A DNA stretch of 64,000 bases from Nonomuraea sp. NEAU-A123 (GCF_018603905.1 NZ_JAHFZZ010000019.1:124001-188000), one strand, 5' to 3'; shown: positions 40,709 through 49,686, counted from the stretch's first letter. Made by a program: numbers and translations. The notes: generated by a model not told the origin, from the letters alone.

Positions 40709-41371
40709 ATGCGCATCGACGACTACGTGGCCGAGCTGGGCAAGTCCCTGTGCGGGCCGCCGGGCCCCAAGCACGATCTGGTCGTCGAGGCGCATGACAG
40801 CCTGGCCGACACCGCCGACGCGCTGGAGGCCGAGGGTCTGGCCCGGGCCGAGGCCGAGCGGCTGGCGGTGCGGGAGTTCGGCGCGATCACCGAGATCGTG
40901 CCCAGCTACCAGCGGGAGCTGACCGCCGCGGCCGGCCGGCGGCTGGGCCTGCTGCTGCTCATCAGCCTGCCGATCACCGTGCTGATGTGGTCGGTGATCT
41001 GGCGCTTCTACCCCACCAGCTCCGTGGTCACCTGGGCCGCCAGGCCCGACTGGTACCACACCGCCTCGCGGGGGCTCGACATCCTGCAGCTGGCCACGGG
41101 CCTGTACGGCGGGCTGTCGCTGTTCGCGCTGGGCCGGGGCACCCGGTGGATCCGCAGGCCGCAGCTGGTCACCAGGTGGCTGGGGATCATCGTCTGGCTG
41201 ATGCTGCCGGTGACCGCGGGGCTGGGCCTGCTGCTCTCCTACGGGGCCGGGCTGCAGGAGAGCGCCCAGACCTTCCTGCCCGCCGTACTCGCGAACCTCA
41301 TGACGGCCGCCTTCTGGGGCCTGCAGCTCTACGGCGCGACCCGCTGCCTGCGCATCACCCGGGCTGCCTGA
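40709..41371 (+). CDS. Permease-prefix-domain membrane protein
   Basis: A 220-residue protein. The N-terminal soluble segment (residues 1-70, DDYVAELGKSLCGP and EAERLAVREFGAITEIVPSY) is the permease prefix domain usually found before MacB-type or PadR-linked membrane proteins. It is followed by about four helices (LGLLLLISLPITVLMWSVIW, GLYGGLSLFAL, WLGIIVWLMLPVTAGLGLLL, LANLMTAAFWGLQLYGA). Genes of this kind often sit beside padR; here the PadR gene is convergent and overlaps it by 17 nt. Function unknown. Confidence 0.8.
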   Translation: MRIDDYVAELGKSLCGPPGPKHDLVVEAHDSLADTADALEAEGLARAEAERLAVREFGAITEIVPSYQRELTAAAGRRLGLLLLISLPITVLMWSVIWRFYPTSSVVTWAARPDWYHTASRGLDILQLATGLYGGLSLFALGRGTRWIRRPQLVTRWLGIIVWLMLPVTAGLGLLLSYGAGLQESAQTFLPAVLANLMTAAFWGLQLYGATRCLRITRAA

Positions 41372-41690
41372 CCCCCGGCCGCAGCACACCACCGATCACA
41401 CTCGCGAACTCGGCCCAGGCCGACCGCTCCCCTTCCAACTGCTTCCGCCCCGAATCGGTCAGGCGGTAAGTGCGCCGCTTGCGCCCGCCGACCGTGGCCC
41501 ACTCGCTGGCCAGGTAGCCGATCCGCTCCAGCCTGCGCAGCGCCGGGTAGACGGTGCCGGTCGGCACGTTGAGCGCGCCCCCGCTGCGTTCCTGCAGGGC
41601 CTCGATGATGGCGTAGCCGTGCAACGGCTCGCGCTCCAGCACGGAGAGCAGCAGAGCGTCCATGTGGCCGCGCAGCGCGTCGGGGTTCAT
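41355..41690 (-). CDS. PadR-family regulator, probable repressor of the cyd operon
   Basis: A 111-residue winged-helix protein with PadR features: ALLLSVLEREPLHGYAIIEAL, GTVYPALRRLERIGYLASEW and the wing KRRTYRLTDSGRKQL. ATG 41690 faces cydA 104 bp away. The gap holds three 14-bp palindromic boxes that overlap both promoters, so it most likely represses itself and cydABDC in response to an unknown, perhaps redox or drug-like, ligand. Confidence 0.92.
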   Translation of the reverse strand: MNPDALRGHMDALLLSVLEREPLHGYAIIEALQERSGGALNVPTGTVYPALRRLERIGYLASEWATVGGRKRRTYRLTDSGRKQLEGERSAWAEFASVIGGVLRPGVRQPG

Positions 41691-41708
41691 GACTCCGATC
41701 CTAGATAA

Positions 41709-41785
41709 CCCTTCATTGAGTAGCCAGTCTACAGGTAGGCCGTCTATATGTAGACTGCCTATAGGTAGGCAGACACAATGAAGGG
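41709..41785. promoter_or_regulatory. Outer 10-bp inverted repeat flanking the PadR boxes
   Basis: CCCTTCATTG (41709-41718) is the exact reverse complement of CAATGAAGGG (41776-41785). The pair brackets the three PadR boxes and lies close to the 5' leaders of both divergent genes, giving a symmetric control region. Confidence 0.6.
41727..41770. promoter_or_regulatory. Three tandem PadR-type operators at 15-bp spacing
   Basis: GTCTACAGGTAGGC (41727-41740), GTCTATATGTAGAC (41742-41755, a perfect 5+4+5 palindrome) and GCCTATAGGTAGGC (41757-41770) share the core CTA-TNNG-TAG with slight variation. They start exactly 15 nt apart, between divergent padR and cydA. PadR proteins bind short dyads of this kind. 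Confidence 0.75.
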
Positions 41786-41794
41786 GGTTGGCGC

Positions 41795-42946
41795 ATGGAA
41801 GCGCTGGAACTCGCCCGGTTGCAGTTCGCGGTGACGGGAAGCCTGCACTTCCTGTTCGTCGTGCTGACGTTGGGGCTGGCGCCGCTGGTGGCGATCATGC
41901 ACACGCGCTGGGTGCGGGCGGGCAAGCCGTTGCACGAGCGGCTGACCAGGTTCTGGGGCCAGATCTATGTCATCAACTACGCGCTGGGCGTGGTCACCGG
42001 GCTGGTGATGGAGTTCCAGTTCGGGCTCTCGTGGAGCGGGCTGTCCCACTACGCGGGCGACGTCTTCGGTGCTCCGCTGGCCATGGAGACGCTGGTGGCG
42101 TTCTTCCTGGAGTCGACGTTCCTCGGCCTGTGGATCTTCGGCTGGGGGCGGCTGCCCAAAAGGGCGCACCTGGCGTGCATCTGGCTCGTGACGCTCACCG
42201 CGTACGCCAGTGCCTTCTTCATCATGGCGGCCAACTCCTTCCTGCAGAACCCGGCCGGAGCGCTCGTCAGAGGCGACCACATGGAGCTGGTCGACATCGG
42301 CGCGCTGTTCACGAACAAGACGCTGATCTTCTCCTTCCCGCACGTGATCGGGGCCGGGCTGTTCACCGGCGCCATGGTGCTGGTCGGGGCGAGCGCCTAC
42401 CAGCTGCGCCGCCGTACGTCCGAGGTGGAGTTCTTCACCAAGTCGCTGCGCACGGGCGTGACCATGGCCTCGATCGGCATCTTCCTGACCGTGGGCTTCG
42501 GCTACGCGCAGTTCGCCGGCATCCAGGAGGGCAAGTTCAAGGGCGACTCGGGAGCGGTGCCGCTCGGGATCATGTTGGAGGTCGGGCAGTGGCTCGCGCT
42601 CGTCGTGCTGTTCCTGATGCTGCCGCTGATCCGTTTCCTGCCGCGCTGGCGGTGGACGCATCCGCTGCTCATGCTGATGACGCCGCTGCCGTTCGTGCTG
42701 GCCATCATGGGCTGGCTGGCCAGGGAGATGGGTCGGCAGCCGTGGATGATCTGGGAGAAGCTCACCGTCGCCGACGCCATGACGCCCGGCCTCACCCCGC
42801 CGATGATCACGGGTTCGCTGGTCGCCTTCGCGGCCGTGCTGGGGCTGCTGGCGCTCGTCGACTACGTCCTCATCGCCAGGGTGGTCAGGCGCGGGCCTCG
42901 TGACCTCGACCTCGGCGCCGTCCGCGAACCCGCGCTGACCTACTAG
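41795..42946 (+). CDS. cydA: Cytochrome bd-type oxidase subunit I, short form lacking the Q-loop
   Basis: A 383-residue membrane protein of the CydA family. Haem ligands are preserved: His18 in TGSLHFLF, Glu pair in METLVAFFLESTFLG, His in FSFPHVIGAG, and a Met in PLGIMLEVGQ; MGRQPW near the C-terminus is also conserved. The quinol-binding Q-loop (with its QPMKxAAxE motif) is missing: the helix ending TVGFGYAQ is followed only by FAGIQEGKFKGDSGAV. Usual CydA has 450-530 residues. It therefore may use a different electron donor or belong to the divergent bd-like reductases. Start ATG 41795 follows AAGGGGG. First gene of cydABDC. Confidence 0.87.
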   Translation: MEALELARLQFAVTGSLHFLFVVLTLGLAPLVAIMHTRWVRAGKPLHERLTRFWGQIYVINYALGVVTGLVMEFQFGLSWSGLSHYAGDVFGAPLAMETLVAFFLESTFLGLWIFGWGRLPKRAHLACIWLVTLTAYASAFFIMAANSFLQNPAGALVRGDHMELVDIGALFTNKTLIFSFPHVIGAGLFTGAMVLVGASAYQLRRRTSEVEFFTKSLRTGVTMASIGIFLTVGFGYAQFAGIQEGKFKGDSGAVPLGIMLEVGQWLALVVLFLMLPLIRFLPRWRWTHPLLMLMTPLPFVLAIMGWLAREMGRQPWMIWEKLTVADAMTPGLTPPMITGSLVAFAAVLGLLALVDYVLIARVVRRGPRDLDLGAVREPALTY

Positions 42947-42956
42947 GAGTCGAGAG

Positions 42957-43721
42957 ATGGAACTGATCTGGTTCACCTGCTTCGCCCTGCTGCTGGCCGG
43001 ATATTTCGCGTTGGAGGGCTTCGACCTGGGGGTCGGGCTCCTGCTGCCGGTGCTGGGCAGGTCGGTCTCCGGCCGGGACCGCATGGTGGCGGCCATGGCC
43101 CCGTTCGTGCTGGCCAACGAGGTGTGGCTGGTGGCGGTCGCCGGGGCGCTGTTCGGTGTCTATCCCTCGCTCGAGGGCGAGGTGTTGTTCGGGCTGTATC
43201 CGGTGGTGGTGGCCATGCTGCTGTCCTGGATCCTGCGCGACACCGGGCTGTGGTTCCGCCGCCGGGCCGAGGGCGCGGCCTGGCGGGGCTTCTGGGATCT
43301 GATGATCACTGTCGGCTCGCTGGGGCTCTCGTTCGGCTGGGGCGTGGCCCTGTACGCGGCCGCCACCGGGTTCGGCTCGTCCCTGCTGAACCCGGTGGGG
43401 TTGATGCTGGGCGTGGTGGTGACGCTGCTGTTCGCCTTCCACGGCTGGACGTTCCTGGCCTGGCGCTCCCCCGACCTGGCCGGGGCCACCCGCTCGGGCC
43501 GCGCGCTGGCCGTGTCGGGGGCGGTGGCCGCGCTGCCCGCCGTCGGGGTGCTCCTGGGCAGCCTGCCGTACCTGCTGGACCACACCGCGCCGGCCGCGAC
43601 GCTGAATGTGCTCAGTGTCATGGCGCTGCCGTTCGCGCCGATCGTGGTCGCCGCGCAAGTATGGGTGTGGCGCACTTTCCGTCCTGGTAAGAACGCCATC
43701 CGCATCCCGTCGTTCTTTTGA
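42957..43721 (+). CDS. cydB: Cytochrome bd-type oxidase subunit II, short form
   Basis: A 254-residue partner subunit with about seven helices. Conserved positions include GYFALEGFDLGVGLLLP (EGFDxGxGxL), FVLANEVWLVAVAGALFGVYP (NExWL) and GLWFRRRAEGAAWRGFWD. Canonical CydB has 335-380 residues, so this is about 80-100 short, missing the last helices. It ends RIPSFF. It is 10 nt after cydA and 6 nt before cydD. Confidence 0.86.
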   Translation: MELIWFTCFALLLAGYFALEGFDLGVGLLLPVLGRSVSGRDRMVAAMAPFVLANEVWLVAVAGALFGVYPSLEGEVLFGLYPVVVAMLLSWILRDTGLWFRRRAEGAAWRGFWDLMITVGSLGLSFGWGVALYAAATGFGSSLLNPVGLMLGVVVTLLFAFHGWTFLAWRSPDLAGATRSGRALAVSGAVAALPAVGVLLGSLPYLLDHTAPAATLNVLSVMALPFAPIVVAAQVWVWRTFRPGKNAIRIPSFF

Positions 43722-43727
43722 GGGCTC

Positions 43728-45413
43728 GTGCACAAAGATCTCCTGCGGCTCATGCGGGCCGAGCAGTCGGTACGGCGCCATCTGGCCGTCACCTTCGCGG
43801 CCGCGATGGCGGCCGGGCTGCTCGTGCTCGTGCAGGCGGAGCTGCTGGCCGGGGTCCTGTCGGGCCGGTTCACGGCCGTGGCGCTGGCGGGCCTCGCCGC
43901 CGTGGTGGGCGTACGCGCGCTGCTCGCCTGGACGCAGGGCATCTTCGCCGGCCGTACCGCGACGGGCGTCAAGTCCGCCCTCCGGCACCGCCTTCTGGCC
44001 CGCCTGCAGGAACTGGGCCCGGCCCGGCTGGCCGGCCACCGCTCGGGTGAGCTGGTCACGCTCACGGGACGCGGCCTCGACGGGCTCGACGCCTACCTGA
44101 CCGGCTACCTGCCCGCGATCGCCGTCGCCGGGGTGGTGCCGGTGGCGGTGCTCGTCCGGCTGTTCGCCGCCGATCTGGCGAGCGCGGTCATCGTGCTGGT
44201 CACGCTGCCGCTGATCCCGCTGTTCGGCGCCCTCGTGGGGATGACCACCAAGGCCGTCACGGAGCAGCAGTTCCACGCGCTGTCGCGGCTCGGCGGGCAC
44301 TTCCTCGACGTCGTACGCGGCCTGCCCACGCTGCGGGCCTTCGGCCGGGCCCGCTACCAGGCGACGGTCATCCAGCAGGTGGCCGACGCGCACCGCGCCG
44401 CCACCATGCGCACGTTGCGGGTGGCGTTCCTGTCGTCGCTGGTGCTGGAGCTGTGCGCGTCGCTGTCGCTGGCCCTGGTGGCGGTGCCGATCGGGCTGCG
44501 GCTGCTGGGCGGGTCGCTGGACCTGACCACGGCGCTGCTGGTGCTGCTGCTGGCTCCGGAGGCGTACCTGCCGTTGCGGGCCATGGGCACCCGCTTCCAC
44601 GCCTCCATGGAGGGGGTGGCGGCGGCGGACGCGGCCTTCGCCGTCCTGGACACGTCAGCCGACGCACCCGCCCCTGTGGGCGCTTCGGTGCCACAGGAGC
44701 CGCTGGGTTCCGGGGCGCCGTTGATCCGCCTGGAGGACGTCACCGTCCGCTACCCCGGCCGCGACGACCCGGCGCTCGAACACGTCTCGCTCACCATCGA
44801 GCCCGGCGAACGCGTGGCCCTGGTCGGCGAGAGCGGCGGCGGCAAGAGCACCCTCCTGCACCTCATCCTGGGCTTCATCCAGCCGACCGAAGGCAGAGTC
44901 CTCGTCGACGGCGCCGACCTGCGGGCCCTGGACCTGACCGCCTGGCGCGACAGGCTGGCCTTCGTCCCGCAGCGCCCGCACCTGTTCACCACCTCGGTCG
45001 CCGACAACATCCGCCTCGGCGCCCCGTCCGCCTCCCTGGAGCGGGTACGACAGGCCGCCACGGCCGCCCACGCGGCCGACTTCATCCAGTCCCTGCCCGA
45101 CGGCTACGACACGGAGGTAGGCGAACGGGGCGCGAACCTGTCGGCCGGCCAGCGGCAGCGCGTGGCCTTGGCCCGAGCCTTCTGCCGCTCCGACACCTCG
45201 GTCCTGCTGCTGGACGAGCCCACGGCCCGGCTCGACGGCCGCAGCGAGGCGGCCGTGGTGGCGGCCACCGCGGACCTGGCCCGAGACCGTACCGCGATCA
45301 TCGTGGCGCACCGGCCCGCCATGATCGACCTGGCCGACCGGGTCGTCCGCATCCACGAGGGCCGCGTGATCGCCGACCACTCTGTCAGTACGGCCGTCAA
45401 GGGAGAGCGATGA
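43728..45413 (+). CDS. cydD: Thiol reductant ABC exporter subunit CydD
   Basis: A 561-residue half-transporter (membrane domain plus ATPase) of the heterodimer that exports cysteine and glutathione, needed for assembly of cytochrome bd. The ATPase has Walker A GESGGGKST, signature LSAGQRQRVALARAF and Walker B VLLLDEPTARLD. The membrane domain (about residues 1-300) has six helices. GTG 43728 lies just after cydB; the stop overlaps the cydC ATG. Confidence 0.94.
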   Translation: MHKDLLRLMRAEQSVRRHLAVTFAAAMAAGLLVLVQAELLAGVLSGRFTAVALAGLAAVVGVRALLAWTQGIFAGRTATGVKSALRHRLLARLQELGPARLAGHRSGELVTLTGRGLDGLDAYLTGYLPAIAVAGVVPVAVLVRLFAADLASAVIVLVTLPLIPLFGALVGMTTKAVTEQQFHALSRLGGHFLDVVRGLPTLRAFGRARYQATVIQQVADAHRAATMRTLRVAFLSSLVLELCASLSLALVAVPIGLRLLGGSLDLTTALLVLLLAPEAYLPLRAMGTRFHASMEGVAAADAAFAVLDTSADAPAPVGASVPQEPLGSGAPLIRLEDVTVRYPGRDDPALEHVSLTIEPGERVALVGESGGGKSTLLHLILGFIQPTEGRVLVDGADLRALDLTAWRDRLAFVPQRPHLFTTSVADNIRLGAPSASLERVRQAATAAHAADFIQSLPDGYDTEVGERGANLSAGQRQRVALARAFCRSDTSVLLLDEPTARLDGRSEAAVVAATADLARDRTAIIVAHRPAMIDLADRVVRIHEGRVIADHSVSTAVKGER

Positions 45414-47119
45414 ACCGGCGGATGGGACTCCGGCTCACCTGGGCCGTGCTGGCCGGAGCGGCGGCCGATCTGGCCGGGCTGGGCCTGATCGCGGCCGCGG
45501 CGTGGCTGATCACGCGGGCCGCCGAACAGCCGCCGCTGGCCGCGTTGAGCGTCGCCATCGTGGCCACCAGGGCGTTCGCCACCGGCAAGGGCGTCTTCCG
45601 CTATGCCGAGCGGCTCACCGGCCACGATGTCGCCCTGCGCGCCCAGGCCGGCAGCCGCGAACGCCTCTACCAGGCCCTCATCCCGCCGCAGCGGCCCAGG
45701 CACGGCGGCGCCGACCTGCTCAGCCGGATGGTGGACGACACGGAGGCGGTCCAGGACCTCCTGGTGCGCTGCCTCCTCCCCGCCGCGGCCGCCGCCCTCG
45801 CGGGCCTGGCCGCCGTCGTCATCGGCCTCACCCTGCTGCCCGTCGCGGCGTTGGTCCTGGTGGCGGGGCTGGTCGTGGCGGGCGTGGCACTGCCCGCCGG
45901 TACGGCCGCCGCCGCGCGTCGCTGGTCGGCCAAGATCGCCCCCGCCAGAGCCGCCCTCGCCGAACGGGTGGCCGACCTGGTGCACGGCTCCGCCGACCTG
46001 GCCGCCTACGGTGCCGGCGACCGCGCCCTGGCCCGCGCCCGCGCCGCCGATGAGGCCCTGGCCGCCCTGGAACGCCGCCAAGCCCGCGTCCACGCCATCG
46101 CCCTGGCGGGCGGCACGCTGGTCCAGGGCCTGACGGTGGCGGCGATCGTGCTGCTCGCCCAGAGCGCGGGGACCGATCGGGTGGCCACGGCGGTCCTCGC
46201 CCTGACCGCACTGGTCGCCTTCGAGCCGGTGCTCCCGCTGGCGGCGGCGGGCGAACGCCTGGCGGGCATCATGGCCGCGCTCAGGCGCCTTCGCGACGTC
46301 GGCTCCGCCCCGCCCGCCGTCACCGAGCCGGCCACCGTGTCACCTGCTCCGCCGTCGCCGCTGACGGTCGAGATCGACGACCTGGTGGTACGGCACGCGC
46401 CCCGCGACCCGTCATCCGAACGGAGCGGAACCCCGGAGCGGGCAGCCGTCGACGGGGTTTCGCTGACCCTGACCCCCGGCAGGCGGGTGGCCCTGGTCGG
46501 GCCGAGCGGGGCCGGGAAGAGCACCCTGCTGGCCGCGCTGATGCGCCTGGTCGAGCCCGAGTCCGGCACCATCCGCGTCAACGGCGTGGACGTGCGGCGA
46601 CTGGCCTCGGACGACGTACGGGCCATGATGACGGGGCTCACCCAGGACCCCTACATCTTCCAGACCACCCTGCGCGCCAACCTGCGGCTCGCCGGTCCCG
46701 AGGCCGACGACGAGGAGCTGCGGCAGGCCGTATGGGAGGCCAGGCTTGAGGACTGGGTCGAGCGGGCCGGGTGGGACGCCGAGCTGGGCGAGGACGGCAG
46801 GACCGTGTCCGGCGGGCAACTGCAGCGGCTGGCCCTGGCCAGGGCATTGCTGTACGACCCGCCCGTCATGCTGCTCGACGAGCCGGCCGAGGCGCTGGAC
46901 GAGGAGGCCGCCGACGCGCTCATGGCCGACCTGCTCGACGTGACGCACGACCGCACCACCTTGCTGGTCACCCACCGGCTCAAGGGCTTGGAGCAGGTGG
47001 ACGAGATCGTGGTGCTGGAGGAGGGCCGGGTGGTGCAGCGCGGCCACCACGACGAGCTCGTCACCGAGCCGGGCTACTATCGCGACCTTTGGGAGTCGGA
47101 GGTCCTCACCCGGCGGTGA
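45410..47119 (+). CDS. cydC: Thiol reductant ABC exporter subunit CydC
   Basis: A 569-residue half-transporter partner of CydD. It has Walker A GPSGAGKST, Q-loop TQDPYIFQTTLRANLRLA, signature VSGGQLQRLALARALL and Walker B VMLLDEPAEALD. The membrane domain starts with LTWAVLAGAAADLAGLGLI. ATG 45410 overlaps the cydD stop (ATGA). It closes the cydABDC operon and is followed by a strong hairpin. Confidence 0.94.
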   Translation: MNRRMGLRLTWAVLAGAAADLAGLGLIAAAAWLITRAAEQPPLAALSVAIVATRAFATGKGVFRYAERLTGHDVALRAQAGSRERLYQALIPPQRPRHGGADLLSRMVDDTEAVQDLLVRCLLPAAAAALAGLAAVVIGLTLLPVAALVLVAGLVVAGVALPAGTAAAARRWSAKIAPARAALAERVADLVHGSADLAAYGAGDRALARARAADEALAALERRQARVHAIALAGGTLVQGLTVAAIVLLAQSAGTDRVATAVLALTALVAFEPVLPLAAAGERLAGIMAALRRLRDVGSAPPAVTEPATVSPAPPSPLTVEIDDLVVRHAPRDPSSERSGTPERAAVDGVSLTLTPGRRVALVGPSGAGKSTLLAALMRLVEPESGTIRVNGVDVRRLASDDVRAMMTGLTQDPYIFQTTLRANLRLAGPEADDEELRQAVWEARLEDWVERAGWDAELGEDGRTVSGGQLQRLALARALLYDPPVMLLDEPAEALDEEAADALMADLLDVTHDRTTLLVTHRLKGLEQVDEIVVLEEGRVVQRGHHDELVTEPGYYRDLWESEVLTRR

Positions 47120-47123
47120 CCGG

Positions 47124-47153
47124 CGGGAGAGCCCGCTCGCGAGGGCTCTCCCG
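47124..47153. terminator. Hairpin terminator after cydABDC
   Basis: CGGGAGAGCCC (47124-47134) pairs with GGGCTCTCCCG (47143-47153) around GCTCGCGA, an 11-bp perfect stem between convergent genes. Confidence 0.85.
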
Positions 47154-47160
47154 GCAGGTG

Positions 47161-48099
47161 TCAGCGCACTTCGACCTCGACGATGCGCGTGTAGTCGTTG
47201 GCGCCGTTCGAGGCCAGCGCGACGATGCGGACGGCGTCCGCCGTGACGGGCGTGAAGTCCGAGCGGGCGCTGCCGGCGGTGTTGCCCCGCACCTGGGCGA
47301 CCGTCTGCCACTGACCGCCCGACTGGACCTGGACGTCCCAGTCGCGCACGCCATAGACCGAGGCCGGGTAGCGTTCGGTGTTCAGCGTGAACAGGTCCAC
47401 GCGGGAGACCTGCTTGGCGCCGCCCAGCGCGATGGCCACGGTGTCCGGCCAGGCCCTGGCGGTGGCGTCGTTCCAGCCGTTGCCCCCGGCCCAGCCGTTG
47501 GAGCCGCTGTCGCCGTCGGCGATGCTGCAGGGCGGGTAGTTGGCGTTGACGTGCTGGGAGGAGGCGGTGACCTGCCGCCGGAGCGCGAGGTTGCCGCCGT
47601 TGTCGAGTTTGTCCGGGGTCACCACCTCGACGGGCACGGCCAGCGTGCGGTCCCCGGCCTTCAGGCGCAGGCCGTACGGACCCTCTGGGGTGTCGGGCGG
47701 GACGGCGACCAGCAGTTTCGCGCCGAGCTCGTAGCCGGGCGGCAGGTAGCTGGACAGCATCGAGCGGGAGGCGCTGAGCGGCTGGTCGATCTCCACGGAC
47801 ATGTCGGCGTACCCGGCCTTCTTGGCGTCGCTGCGCATGCCGATCTCGATCTTGGCCGGGCAGGCGGGGTCCACGCCGAGCGGGGCGATGAGCTTGTCGG
47901 CGCCCGCGATGGGGGTCAGTCTTCCGGTGCCTTTGGACTTACCCGGTCTGACCTTGATCGAGGTGACGGAGGCGGGCTCCTGTTCGGGTGGCTGGGCGGC
48001 GGGCGAGGGGTCCTGCTTCGAGGCGACGGCGTGCGCGCCCGGCCCGGTCAGGACCGTGACGGCGGCGGCGACGGCCAGCGCGGCAGTGAGGTGACGCAT
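47161..48099 (-). CDS. Secreted discoidin-like (F5/8 type C) protein
   Basis: A 312-residue exported protein. The signal peptide is about residues 1-24 (TGPGAHA). A central beta-sandwich-like part (PGYELGAKLLVAVPPDTPEG) is followed by a C-terminal discoidin/galactose-binding domain (LALRRQVTASSQ, DGDSGSNGWAGG, RVDLFTLNTERYPASVYG, DWDVQVQSGGQWQTVAQV). Such domains bind glycans or other surface ligands. No catalytic domain is evident. It lies 18 nt downstream of the phoD-like gene and is presumably co-transcribed. Confidence 0.84.
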   Translation of the reverse strand: MRHLTAALAVAAAVTVLTGPGAHAVASKQDPSPAAQPPEQEPASVTSIKVRPGKSKGTGRLTPIAGADKLIAPLGVDPACPAKIEIGMRSDAKKAGYADMSVEIDQPLSASRSMLSSYLPPGYELGAKLLVAVPPDTPEGPYGLRLKAGDRTLAVPVEVVTPDKLDNGGNLALRRQVTASSQHVNANYPPCSIADGDSGSNGWAGGNGWNDATARAWPDTVAIALGGAKQVSRVDLFTLNTERYPASVYGVRDWDVQVQSGGQWQTVAQVRGNTAGSARSDFTPVTADAVRIVALASNGANDYTRIVEVEVR

Positions 48100-48117
48100 G
48101 ATCGTTCCTTCCGAGGT

Positions 48118-49686
48118 TCAGAGTGCCTGCAGGCCGGGGGTGCCGTCGAGGGTCACGAGGCTGGCCCGGGTGGAGACGGGCGCGCCTGGCTTGTCGACGT
48201 ACGGGACGACCTTGAAGTCGGCCCGCCACTGGCTCCGGGTGACCTCGCAGGAGACGTAGCCGCGCTGGTAGCTGGAGAACCTGAGGTGCGGGTTGGTCGG
48301 GTCGCTGCCCCCGGCCGGCAGTCCGGAGGTGGCGCTGCCGTTGCCGCCGCTGCTGACCGAGGTGCCGACGAACTCCACGCCGACCGTGCGTGAGGCCGGG
48401 TCGTCGAAGTTCGCCTTGAGCTCGCCGGCCAGGTTGTAGTGGATGTCGCCGGTGAGCACCACGGGGTTGCTGACCTCGCGGTCGATCATGCCGTTGAGCA
48501 CGCGGTCCTTGGCGGCCTTGTAGCCGTCCCAGAGGTCCATGCTGAGCTTCTGGGCCGGTCCGGCGTCGTAGTCGAGCTGCATCATGGCGATCTGCTGGGC
48601 CAGCACGTTCCACTTGGCGCGGGACTCGCCCAGGCCGTCGAGCAGCCACTTCTCCTGCTCGGGGCCGAGCATCTGCCTGGCGGGGTCGAGCCGGTCGGCG
48701 CAGTCGATCTGCTGCCCGTCGCCGCAGACCTGGTCGTCGCGGTACTGCCGGGTGTCGAGCACGTTGAACTCGGCGAGGTCGCCGAAGGTGAACCTGCGGT
48801 AGATCCGGGCGTCGGGGCCCTGCACGGCGGGCACCCGGATGGGCAGGTTCTCCCAGTAGGCCCGGAAGGCGTTGGCGCGGATCACCAGGTAGTCCTGCTC
48901 GGTCACCTCGCCGCCGGGGCCGTACTTCCCCGCCCAGTTGTCGAGCACCTCGTGGTCGTCCCAGGTGACGATCCACGGCGCGCGCTGGTGCGCGGCCTGC
49001 AGGTCCGGATCGGTCTTGTAGAGGCCGTACTGGATGCGGAAGCGGTCGAGGGTGTCGCACTGCACCCGGTACTGCTCCGGCACGGGGGTGTTGCGCAGGC
49101 CGCCGGTGGGCACGATGCCGTACTCGTAGATGTAGTCGCCGAGGTGGAAGACCACATCGGGCTCCTCCTCCGCGAGGTGGCGGTAGGCGCTGTAGTAGCC
49201 GTCCTGCCACAGCGCGCAGGAGGCGAAGGCCAGCTTCAGGGCATCGGGCCTGCTCCTGAGCGCCGGGGCGGTCTTGGTCCGGCCGACCGGGCTGATCTGG
49301 CCGCCCGTACGGAATCGGTAGAAGTACTCGCGGCCGGGCCGCAGCCCCGTGGCGTCCACATGGACCGAGTGCCCGTACTCGGGAGTGGCCCACGCGGAGC
49401 CGTGGCCGGCGCGGCGCGTGAACGCCTCGTCCTCCGCGATCTCCCAATCGACCCTGATCTTGCCGTACGGCATGCCGCCGAGCGGCTCCAGGGGCTTGAC
49501 GGCCAGTCGCGTCCAGAGGATCACCCGGTCGGGCAGCGGATCTCCGGACGCGACGCCGAGCTGGAAGGGGTAGTCGACCCTGGCGGTGGCCTCAGCCGTC
49601 CACGGGTCGGCCAGGTTGGTGGTGAAGGCGAGAGCGAGCGCTGAACCGCCGATCCCGAGGAAGGATCGGCGTGAGGGACGGTGCAT
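48118..49686 (-). CDS. phoD: Alkaline phosphatase D (PhoD-like), Tat-exported
   Basis: A 522-residue metallophosphatase. The twin-arginine signal SRRSFLGIGGSALALAF fits Tat export of a folded metalloenzyme. The PhoD N-terminal domain (VDYPFQLGVASGDPLPDRVI) precedes the catalytic domain: FASCALWQDGYYSAYRHL, FHLGDYIYEYG, TWDDHEVLDNWAG and VVLTGDIHYNLAGEL, which carry the Fe/Ca ligands. It releases phosphate from phosphodiesters or monoesters outside the cell. ATG 49686 gives the Tat peptide; the open frame extends to 49722. No clear PHO box, only AT-rich half-repeats upstream. Confidence 0.94.
   Translation of the reverse strand: MHRPSRRSFLGIGGSALALAFTTNLADPWTAEATARVDYPFQLGVASGDPLPDRVILWTRLAVKPLEPLGGMPYGKIRVDWEIAEDEAFTRRAGHGSAWATPEYGHSVHVDATGLRPGREYFYRFRTGGQISPVGRTKTAPALRSRPDALKLAFASCALWQDGYYSAYRHLAEEEPDVVFHLGDYIYEYGIVPTGGLRNTPVPEQYRVQCDTLDRFRIQYGLYKTDPDLQAAHQRAPWIVTWDDHEVLDNWAGKYGPGGEVTEQDYLVIRANAFRAYWENLPIRVPAVQGPDARIYRRFTFGDLAEFNVLDTRQYRDDQVCGDGQQIDCADRLDPARQMLGPEQEKWLLDGLGESRAKWNVLAQQIAMMQLDYDAGPAQKLSMDLWDGYKAAKDRVLNGMIDREVSNPVVLTGDIHYNLAGELKANFDDPASRTVGVEFVGTSVSSGGNGSATSGLPAGGSDPTNPHLRFSSYQRGYVSCEVTRSQWRADFKVVPYVDKPGAPVSTRASLVTLDGTPGLQAL

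Noticed and set aside
42885..44600. A 571-codon minus-strand frame rich in Gln, His and Arg opposite cydB and cydD
   Set aside because: Shadow of real genes; the plus-strand genes have canonical ABC transporter and oxidase motifs.
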